From Mytilus californianus (lineage: Eukaryota; Mollusca; Bivalvia; Mytilida; Mytilidae), in NCBI RefSeq assembly GCF_021869535.1, contig NW_026262668.1:71073558-71137557 (forward strand): DNA of 64,000 bases, in the 5' to 3' direction. The translations under genes were made by a program, and so were the position numbers. The notes beneath the pieces were generated by a model. That model saw only the letters and a list, made by a program, of their open reading frames with translations. It had not been told where the DNA came from and made no database searches. Positions 49,801 to 56,849 of the stretch are shown piece by piece. Within the stretch, counting starts at the first letter, position 1; each line of letters starts with the position of its first letter.

Positions 49801-50018
49801 TGAAAAAGACTGGACAATCACTGGCTGTGTCCTTCTCAAGGAAGCTGCCATCTTTTTTCGTCACAATAGACTATAAATCGTCCCAAAGTAAACTCGTCAC
49901 ATTTTTATTTTTTAATTCGCTTAAAATTTGCAAATTCATTATTGAATTAAAATGAAAAATTGTTTTTGTTATAAAAGTCAACTGTCATTAAGAAAAACAA
50001 CTTGATCAAACTTACCAT
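37749..50018 (-). CDS. IDH3B: IDH3B, mitochondrial NAD-dependent isocitrate dehydrogenase beta subunit (10 coding exons, complete)
   Basis: Regulatory/structural subunit of the matrix enzyme converting isocitrate to 2-oxoglutarate. Coding exons in order: 50018-50016, 46203-46138, 45774-45632, 44459-44319, 43962-43830, 42723-42590, 41637-41535, 39500-39354, 38763-38608, 37829-37749; all GT-AG, phases consistent, 368 aa (human IDH3B 385). Landmarks: [113 protein letters not shown] and GVVPGESYS mark beta rather than alpha or gamma. The first 22 residues after Met form a possible mitochondrial presequence, though not a strongly basic one. AATAAA on the minus strand (37537-37542) lies about 210 nt past the stop. 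The introns are full of mobile elements. Head-to-head with SWSAP1. Confidence 0.95.
38357..38595 (+). repeat. Retroelement-type 3' tail, second copy
   Basis: GAGCACCTGAGATCACCCGG, GGGGTTCGTGCTGCTCAGTC and GCCATGGCGTTAATTTATTT in the order of the 37205 copy, with extra upstream sequence (CACATGTGGAGCAGG). Sits in IDH3B intron 9. Confidence 0.6.
38608..38763 (-). CDS. IDH3B: IDH3B coding exon 9
   Basis: 52 codons: [20 protein letters not shown] followed by LLSGCNML and a helical stretch ending VIKAAK. Donor GTAAGT. A repeat tail (38357-38595) ends only about 12 bp into the downstream intron. Confidence 0.93.
38830..39205 (+). repeat. TRC-C fragment in IDH3B intron 8
   Basis: A degraded core (CAAAGGACATGAATTACGTA) followed by the TRC-C tail CTTCTACCTTCTGTGATATA and TCTGCGACTTTAATCACAGG. 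Confidence 0.5.
39354..39500 (-). CDS. IDH3B: IDH3B coding exon 8
   Basis: 49 codons with [20 protein letters not shown] and [20 protein letters not shown], the segment that separates beta from alpha. Acceptor TTGTAG. Confidence 0.95.
39704..40923. mobile_element. 1.2-kb element with CAGTGTTCCAGCTAGG inverted ends
   Basis: Perfect 16-bp inverted termini (39704-39719 and 40908-40923) with further partial pairing inward around AAAAGGGC. TATTA flanks both ends (39699-39703, 40924-40928), a probable 5-bp target duplication. No ORF. In IDH3B intron 7. The termini start CAG as in hAT-like elements, but the superfamily is not certain. Confidence 0.7.
41372..41444. repeat. Mini inverted repeat AAAGGGAGATAATC
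   Basis: AAAGGGAGATAATC at the left and GATTATCTCCCTTT at the right enclose about 45 bp. The same AGGGAGATAAT word recurs near 63570. Could form a hairpin in the IDH3B pre-mRNA. Confidence 0.5.
41535..41637 (-). CDS. IDH3B: IDH3B coding exon 7
   Basis: Completes the split Met codon, then [20 protein letters not shown] and IIDNCCMQ. Donor GTAGGC. Confidence 0.94.
42590..42723 (-). CDS. IDH3B: IDH3B coding exon 6
   Basis: [20 protein letters not shown], then [20 protein letters not shown] and KANI plus two bases of Met. Donor GTATGT. Confidence 0.95.
43087..43792 (+). mobile_element. TRC-F element, copy 1
   Basis: Head AACAGCTGCACCATGAGTGC and ATACGCCCGT; four units of about 160 bp (GTCCGAAAACTGGAAAATCC, CCCCATAACTCRGAAACG, CACCAAAGTTTCATG); GACGACGAACTGAAGGACAG; end CGTCCCGTAAACGGGCGTAT, the inverse of the head. 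Antisense within IDH3B intron 5. Confidence 0.8.
43830..43962 (-). CDS. IDH3B: IDH3B coding exon 5
   Basis: Completes Arg, then [20 protein letters not shown] and [20 protein letters not shown]. The IREQTEGEY substrate-region block is intact. Confidence 0.95.
44319..44459 (-). CDS. IDH3B: IDH3B coding exon 4
   Basis: Completes Ser, then [20 protein letters not shown] and [20 protein letters not shown]. Ends in a split Arg codon; donor GTAAAA. Confidence 0.93.
44490..45229 (+). mobile_element. TRC-G element
   Basis: Head GGGACACAGATGAAGCCCCC; four units of 160-161 bp (GGGGCATAACTCTAGAACGG, CACCAAAATTCAAACTTGAT, GCATAAGTTTCATAACATTT); ACGTACGTACGGACGGACGG; end ATGCCCCCTCCGCTACGGCA and GTGGCATAAC. 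It begins immediately 5' of IDH3B exon 4 in the minus-strand sense. Minus-strand ORFs over it are repeat artefacts. Confidence 0.75.
45632..45774 (-). CDS. IDH3B: IDH3B coding exon 3
   Basis: Start of the mature domain: [36 protein letters not shown]. Acceptor GTTTAAG, donor GTAATC. Confidence 0.94.
46138..46203 (-). CDS. IDH3B: IDH3B coding exon 2
   Basis: 22 codons, [11 protein letters not shown]...PVCQSV, the presumed mitochondrial presequence. Flanked by TTTTTCAG and GTAAGT, phase 0 at both ends. Less conserved than the other exons. Confidence 0.8.
46921..48020 (+). mobile_element. TRC-B head joined to a different tandem core
   Basis: The head (ATGCTCCGCTGGGCGCAGC, ATACGACCGCAGAGGTCG) and the leader match the 28757 copy up to AATTTACCTATT. 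The core then changes to units of about 180 bp with TTGGACCCTTTGGACCTTAA, CATGGTTAGATTCAGCATAT and GAAATCAAACAAAGTTTAAT. The tail has CGACAGACGACAAA and CAGACGGATGGACA, with no clear end hairpin. The long open frame here (47599-48117) is repeat-derived. Confidence 0.7.
48061..48759. mobile_element. 699-bp element with CAGTCAGGGGT inverted ends
   Basis: Inverted termini of 32 bp with one mismatch (CAGTCAGGGG...CTACTTAAACAAGTGATTTC). CAAAT stands at both outer edges (48056-48060, 48760-48764). The interior is enriched in AAGTGATT / AATCACTT words. No ORF. In IDH3B intron 1. Confidence 0.7.
49357..49475. mobile_element. Near-perfect foldback element with GATTGGGG flanks
   Basis: Arms of roughly 45 bp (CACAGGGGTTTGTTACAATT and its inverse) separated by about 10 nt form an almost perfect hairpin. 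GATTGGGG occurs directly at both edges (49357-49364, 49468-49475), an apparent 8-bp target duplication. In IDH3B intron 1. Confidence 0.75.
50016..50018 (-). CDS. IDH3B: IDH3B coding exon 1 (start codon only)
   Basis: The ATG is directly followed by the consensus donor GTAAGT, so this exon contributes only the initiator codon. An in-frame TAA lies 22 codons upstream with no other ATG between. Joining to exon 2 in phase 0 gives MKQDLVKN. Confidence 0.75.
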
Positions 50019-50136
50019 TTTAACTTGTGACAAAGGAAATGAATAACAGACACCAAGTGTCGACTTTAAAGTACCGATGCCAGTCCTTTAATTGATACAA
50101 CTGAAGACCACAAAGTAAATTTGGCGGGAATGTAAG
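50019..50136. promoter_or_regulatory. Divergent promoter of IDH3B and SWSAP1 with an E2F-type site
   Basis: The two start codons are 118 bp apart in head-to-head orientation. TTTGGCGGGAA at 50120-50130, 7 bp upstream of the SWSAP1 ATG, matches the classic E2F binding site. No TATA box was seen. Confidence 0.6.
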
Positions 50137-50811
50137 ATGACAGTTCATTATATTTTCCCAGTTGGTGGCAGTCCATGGTTAAAGTCTCCTGAAGAAACTG
50201 AAGTCAACAGTTCAGAAATATCAACAATTATCTCAGACACTGATCATATAAGTTTAAGTCTTCTATTCCAAGCAGCAGTTTCCTATGCTTCAGAGGAACT
50301 AGATGTGACATTTATTTGCCAGAAACCACTTGTCACTCTTCCTAAAACTGTTCATGGAATGCCACAGCCTGATGCCAAAACCATTGGCACTGTCAAATTC
50401 TTGTATTTGTCTACAGTAGAGGAGTTAACAGAATATTGTTCGTCAGTTCATCTCAAAACTGTTTTGCCAGATATCCTTATTGTGTCAGATTTTCACCATT
50501 ATCTGAGTGAAGGACATTCTTCCCTTGGAGAACACACAGCTGCTAAATTGTTAGCACTTATCTTAGATGCATTCTGTTATATTAAGAAGAAAAAGAACTC
50601 GTCTAATCATGCCCTGTTGATGTCGTGTAATAGTTCTATTAAATGGATAAGTTCAGTTGCTAAAAAAATCAATTATGCTGTTTTGAAATTGACAGAAAGT
50701 GAATTTAAGGAAAGCCATTTAGAGTGGTCACAACAAAATAAACACTATTTATTGAAATTTGTGTCAGAGGAGCAATTATTCTTGAAGCATTTAACAGTGA
50801 AAGAAGCATAA
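50137..50811 (+). CDS. SWSAP1: SWSAP1-like protein (RAD51-paralog-like Shu complex subunit)
   Basis: Single-exon 224-aa protein. Human SWSAP1 (229 aa) pairs with SWS1/ZSWIM7 to support RAD51 filaments in homologous recombination. Shared features by position: SLLFQAAVSYASEELDVTFI (core helix and strand after the P-loop region), QKPLVTLPKTVHGMP, IGTVKFLYLSTVEELTEYCS, the Walker-B-like strand PDILIVSDFHHYLSE, and AAKLLALILDAFCYIKKK. The Walker A stretch is FPVGGSPWLKSPEE and lacks GKT/GKS. The start is the first ATG (ATGACAGTTCAT), just after the E2F-type site. Assignment rests on length and spacing of weakly similar blocks. Confidence 0.7.
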   Translation: MTVHYIFPVGGSPWLKSPEETEVNSSEISTIISDTDHISLSLLFQAAVSYASEELDVTFICQKPLVTLPKTVHGMPQPDAKTIGTVKFLYLSTVEELTEYCSSVHLKTVLPDILIVSDFHHYLSEGHSSLGEHTAAKLLALILDAFCYIKKKKNSSNHALLMSCNSSIKWISSVAKKINYAVLKLTESEFKESHLEWSQQNKHYLLKFVSEEQLFLKHLTVKEA

Positions 50812-50955
50812 TTCAATAACTTAAATAAGTTTAAGTACCTTGTTATTTTTTTATGATTAATAGAACTAGTGTCTATATTTATATTTGTGTTGATCAATAT
50901 AATAAAAAAACCTGAACAAAATAAAATCACTATTGACTTGATTTGATGCGTATTC

Positions 50956-51400
50956 AACAAGAATGTGTCCATAGTACACGGATGCCCCACTGACACACTA
51001 TCATTTTCTATGTTCAGTGGACTGTGAAATTGGGGTCAAAACTCTAATTTGGCATTAAAATTAGAAAGATCATATCATAGGAAACATGTGTACTAAGTTT
51101 CAAGTTGATTGGACTTCAACTTCATCAAAAACTACCTTGACCAAAAACTTTAACCTGAAGGGGGACAGTATCATTTTCTATGTTCAGTGGACCGTGAAAT
51201 TGGGGTCAAAACTCTAATTTGCATTAAAATTAGAAAGATCATATCATAGGGAACATGTGTACTAAGTTTCAAGTTGATTGGACTTCAACTTCATCAAAAA
51301 CTACCTTGACCTAAAACTTTAATCCTGAAGCGGGACAGACGGACGGACGAACGAACGGACGCACAGACCAAAAAACATAATGCCCCTAGGTGGGGCATAA
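50956..51400 (+). mobile_element. TRC-D element, copy 2, two core units
   Basis: Same head as 32588 (GAATGTGTCCATAGTACACG), two core units 170 bp apart instead of one, GACGGACGGACGAACGAACG, and the end hairpin ATGCCCCTAGGTGGGGCAT. Confidence 0.8.
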
Positions 51401-52474
51401 AAATGTAAAATACTTTTTATGATAAAATTTTATATGACATGTATGATGTAAAGGTTTAATGAAAATTTTATATGATGTAAGCTTAGGTTTAATGAAAATT
51501 TTAACCATGTGTCAACAGTGGCAGAATCAGTATTTTGAAAGAAGGGACCACTTTTGATATAAAATAGTATTTATACTAGACTAGTAAAAAGTGAAAGGAA
51601 AATATAATGACTGATAAAATAGATGTATATATGCATCTGCCAATTTTATTCTTATAAGAGGGACCTTCCTTTAAACCCCAAATAGTTAACTCAGTTTACA
51701 AAGAGATTCAAGTTATCATGTGTAGTCTAGCTGTTTTGTTCATTTCAGTTACCCTCAACTTGGCCTCAAGACTTAAATTCCAGAAGAATCTGTGTCATTT
51801 ACTCTGAAATCAATATCATAAGCTTAAATTCTGACACAGCTGATAAAGATGTCACTAAAAACTGGACATTGCAAATTTCTGGACTACTTATCAAGCTTTG
51901 GTTTATATTCTGACACAATTGATCACTTAATTTTGAATCAACTTCATTACAACTTTTACTGGCTTAATTTGCACCAAGGGAAAAACATGCTTACCTTTTA
52001 AGTGTACCTACATTTTTAATATTCCCTTTTTTAATGGAATTTTGCATTGCCCAAGCTTCAGTTTTGTCTCATTTCAACATGTTGTTTGTGTGCAAATGAT
52101 TTTGATTAGTTGTTTGCTGGTCTTGTCTATTTTGATTGGTCCAGTTTTGTAATATTCTGTAGATTTTTCACATGCTGTGCTCTTCTATTCTCTACTGACA
52201 ACTTATGCATATAGATAAGAATATTGATAAAAATCTGATGATAGTGCACTTTTCAAGAAATTGCAGATTAAATTATTTCAAATTTTTGCAGAAATTTTGG
52301 ATTAAAGATTGCCATGAAAAGCAAAAGTTTCATGAAATATCAATCAGCTAATAACATCAGCATTTCATGAAATTTGGATTACAAATGTGGTTGCAATATA
52401 CATGCATGAAATAATCTGACATCAGCAAATCAGAATTTATGGTTATGAACAACAATGTTCCATAAGAAAAACCA
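51401..52474. other. Spacer without recognised features
   Basis: No exon, repeat family or regulatory element that I can support between the TRC-D and inverted TRC-C elements. Confidence 0.5.
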
Positions 52475-53540
52475 TTTTTGCCACTCTTGCAAGACATAGG
52501 AATACTAACCTTAGCTTCAAGTTAGTTTTTTGTATAAAGCTTAAATTTCAGATGGTAGAAGAGCTGGATGATCTATATTTTGTATACAAAGCCATGACAA
52601 AGGTCTGATGTTCTGTCAGGCATGTCTTTGTCACTTTGACCCCATTTTCATGGTTCAATGAAAAACTTTTTTATCACTTTTTCAGCTATTTTGAGTAATT
52701 AGTCAAGTTACTAAGTCAACTATATTTGGTATATAAAATCATTGCAAGGGATGCATGTTCATTTGACCTCTACTTCAATTCATGGTAAAATGGTCAATGT
52801 TAAGTATTTGTGATTTGGTCAGTTTCTCAGATGAAGTAATAGGTCAACTATATTTGGCATATATGTGATGTACGATATTGTATTGTAAGGTGTACATGTC
52901 TATCTGACAGGGTTCCTCTGACCTTGACCTTATTTCATAGTTCATTGATCAATATAAAGTTTCAGTGATAAGACCTTGCACTCATTTTCATAGTTAAATG
53001 GTCAACATATGTTTTTTGGTCACAAGTACAGTTTCTCCGAAACTATTAGCCAGAGATCAACTATATTTGGGATGGGGACATATTTGTCTATCAGAGGGTA
53101 GGCATGCCCTTTACCGTCAGGCGTCAAACGGTCATTTTCGACTACCGATAGCATCAAATTGGTTATCAGGATTCCTCAAAATACCCTTATCATGAATCGT
53201 CAGAGGTCTCAAATAATTATCGTTACCGTTATTTTTGGAAAAAAATTAACGTGATTTGTCAAAATCAGTAGATTTTTTTATCGTCAAAAAGAAAGTACAT
53301 TTTATCGTCATGAACCAAAAATTTTAGTATGGGTTATATGTCAAATATATTTGGTGTATAGAATAATTATAAGGTGAACCTAGCCTTTTGAAATGGTTCA
53401 TTTGACCTTGACTTCACTTTTCATAGATCATTATTATGTTAAAAGTTTTGTGAGACCTTGATCTCAAAAACTGAACATAAAATAATTAATAATCAGAAAA
53501 GGCAGCAGCCCTTTTCAGTGTTTGCACTCTTGTTAAAGTC
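52475..53540 (-). mobile_element. TRC-C element, minus-strand copy with an internal insertion
   Basis: Read on the minus strand it has the head GAGTGCAAACACTGAAAAGG at the right, TRC-C cores, and the tail CTTCTACCATCTGAAATTTA at the left. About 53095-53325 is foreign, with repeated CGTCA / GTCAAA words (CCGTCAGGCGTCAAACGGTC). Confidence 0.65.
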
Positions 53541-54825
53541 TGAGAGAATACATCTTGTCCCCTTGTATCTTGGATTGAAGTCATCTGGTATCTGCATTAA
53601 AAAACTGTAGACCTGCTAACAAACAGTCATTTTGAGTGGATTTCCCTTTGTTAGTACTTAAAAAAGCTTATAACTGATCATAAATCTTCACACTGAACTG
53701 TACAATTAATTAATTATATACTTCAAATTCAGCAGAAAATGACTAAAATCATAGTGCTTGTGAGCACTGAGGAGATAAGGATTGCTATCATTGAAACACT
53801 GCTTGGTATTGTGCAAAGAAACATTGAAGCAATACTTTGCCTTTTTCCCTTTGTCCATAAATTTGGGTAGAACATATATGCCCTATTATAAAATGCAACT
53901 TGTGTAATTTTTTACATGGGCATGTAAAGGATATACAGAATGTTCACTTTACTGCTCTATGCTGAGAGAACTTAAAAAAAAAGGCAGTGAAAACTGAAAT
54001 ATAGCTAACCAGACAGTTACTATAGGGATGTCATACAATTTGTGCAATCTTCAACCCACAAATTATAAGCCTCTCAATATCCTGGGTAATATTAAATGTA
54101 TCAAATTCTAAATATTAATGGTCTGATGAAAGTATTTCAAAATACTTCTGTATTTCTGTACTTAGAAATAACACCCTTAAATATAATCTGATCATCTGAA
54201 GAATGTTAAAAATCTAAAAGTAAATAAAGCACTTCTATTGTGGAGCATAACTCTGCTAGAAATTGAAATGAACTGGGCTAATGCAACAGCACATAAAAAA
54301 TCACTAGTTTTGTGAAAGTACTTCTGTACAAAGATACCTAATAACTCTGCTCTTAACAGTGTCACTCACCAGAATCTGTGAATCTCTCTCTAGCACTGTA
54401 GTCTAGTATTTAATTTATGACTAAATTCTTTTTTGTTGATCTTGTATTGCTGTTCTTACTGTATAGTATACAGTTTATTTCTGTCTACTATAGATTTTGC
54501 CCAAAACGCATAAAATTGATAAAAATTGTCATTAGAGGGCAACACCTCCTGGAAGAAGTAGAATGACAATTTCCACCTTGTTGACCTTTTTGTAGAACTT
54601 GTCTTGGTAATCATTTTTGCTTTTTGCAGTTTCTCTCGATCTTTTATAGTTTATCCCCCAAAACTTTAAGAAAGGGTAAAAATCATTATATAAGAACTAT
54701 CTACTATAGATTTTTCCCGTAACACATAAGGGAATGTTGACCTATTTGTAGATTTTGTCTTACTGATCATTTTACTGTTCACAGTTTGTATCTTCAATAT
54801 TTTTGCCAAAACGTAAAAAAAAGGT
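53541..54825. other. Spacer without recognised genes
   Basis: Imperfect duplicates around ACTATAGATTTTKCCC (about 54480 and 54700) and TTTTGTTGATCTTGTATTGC-type words suggest old tandem sequence. Nothing that I can name. Confidence 0.4.
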
Positions 54826-55722
54826 AACAAGAGGGCACAAGCTGAAATGTCTCTTCTTTTACTTTGCTTATGATTAAATTTATGTTGAAAGTCTGTAATA
54901 TGAACGTTTTACTACAAGTATAGCATTACCAATGATCCATGAAAATGAGGTCAAGGTCATATAAACCCTGCCAGACATACATGTACACCTTACAATCATT
55001 TCAAATACCAAATAAAGTTGACCTATAGCTAATAAACTGACAAAACCATGAAAAATTAACATTGACCAATGAACCATGAAAATGTGGCCAAGGTCATATG
55101 GAACCTGTCCAACACACATGTACACCTTAATTCATTCCATACACAAAATATAGTGGCCCTATTGCTTATGGTATCTGAAAAAAAGACCAAACCACAAAAA
55201 CTAAACATTGTCCAATGAACCATAAAAATGAGGTCAAGGTAAAATGAAATCTGCCAGTCAGACATGCACACCTTACACTCATTCCATATACCAAATATAG
55301 TTGACCTAATGCTTATAGTATCTGAGATATGGACTTGACCATGTAAACTTAACCTTGATCACTGATCTTTAAAATAAGGTCAAGGTGAGCTGAACACTGT
55401 CTAACAGACATGTAAATATATGACTTTATTGAAAGGAAGCAATAAATCAAGTATAGCTATCTTATTACTCATAATAAGTGAGTATTTCACATGACAAAAA
55501 AACTATGTTTTTTCAAGCAGACACTGAACTATGAAAATGAGGTCAAAGACAATAGACATGTGACAGATGGAAACTTCTTTACATAAGGTATCTGAATACA
55601 AGGTATGAAGCATCCAGGTCTTCTATCTTCCGAAATGTAAAGCTTTATACAAATAGTTTACGCAGCCACTCGATAGTAATCCCTATGTCTCACATACTGC
55701 TTCTTTTGTTGCAGGTGAGACA
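54826..55722 (+). mobile_element. TRC-C element, copy 3
   Basis: Head AACAAGAGGGCACAAGCTGA, three to four core units (CCTTACAATCATTTCAAATA, CATGAAAATGAGGTCAAGG), tail GCATCCAGGTCTTCTATCTT and the end TTGTTGCAGGTGAGACAAAA. Confidence 0.75.
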
Positions 55723-56648
55723 AAAACTGTCATTTAAGGACAATAACTCCTATAAGAAGTCCACTGACAACCAAAATCCTGTCCATATACATATCTATAG
55801 TAAATGAACAACTGCAAAATTTGAAAAAAGGTGAACAATGTAATTTTTGAGAAATTCAAGAAATTCAAAAGTTTGTCCTTATACTAAATTCTTTCATGGG
55901 CCTTTATACCTATATTGTAAGTAAACACACTTGCGACACAAATGAAGGACCCCTGATGTCAATACAATTAAAAGAAAGGGACACAATCTTGTGAAAACAC
56001 TATTTGGCAAGGTTAATGTATGATTTATTTGTTAATGACTAGCAAAATTACATACCATTTTTTTCCCCATGGATATATGGGTGTGTCAATGTAATGACAA
56101 CCCAATGACACAAATTTACCAGTCTAAAGTTGTAAATGGATTTCAAAGCTACAACCAAAGATCGGAAATCAACACCTAATTCTTAGAATGACAAAAACAC
56201 AAAGATATACCTGGCCTTTATCCTGTTTTTTTATTTCATATATAGATATTTTAAGTGTGAAAAAGGGAAGAAACACAATGACTGCCAAGAATGTTAATTG
56301 AAAGGTGGGATAGAGTGTATTGGGTAATGACACAAAATCTGTACATGCACTTGACAAAACCAAGGGAGCAGTGCTTTTATTGTCGTTTGTCATCTTGAAA
56401 TGGCAGTGATGCCTTCAACAAAAGCAAAAGCTCACACCTCACTACAAGTTCAAGAGGGCACCTAGATAGGAATTACGTTTGTAAAATGCCTTTAATTCAA
56501 TGAAATTATGAGGTGATGCCAATGTCTTGGCATAATTCATTTACTGCTAACATATATATATAAACATTGTATTTGAAATTTGAAATGTTTTGCAGAGGAA
56601 CACTTGATTTTAAAATGTTTTATTGTCAAATGAACTGTTCATAAATAA
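55723..56648 (-). other. NUP188: NUP188 3' flank
   Basis: Downstream of the NUP188 stop on the minus strand. AATAAA on that strand occurs near 56376 and 56230 and could end the transcript. No other features recognised. Confidence 0.4.
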
Positions 56649-56849
56649 TCATTTCAGAACTTGTATTACAAATTCCTGTACAAATTTGAAAAATTCTGTC
56701 TCTGGTGTAGAAGCAAAACTTGATTGTGATAATGATCGTCCTAATAAAGGTGTAGTGGTAGAAAGACCAGGTCTTGGACTTTTGGCAGCACTAGGAGAAC
56801 TTGGTGTTCCCCGTCTTAAGTATCTCTGAAGTTCCATCAAAAAGTAATT
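56649..56849 (-). CDS. NUP188: NUP188 terminal coding exon
   Basis: 66 residues from NYFLMELQRYLRRGTPSSPS to VIQVLK and TGA. Acceptor TATTACAG. Confidence 0.85.
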   Translation of the reverse strand, partial: NYFLMELQRYLRRGTPSSPSAAKSPRPGLSTTTPLLGRSLSQSSFASTPETEFFKFVQEFVIQVLK

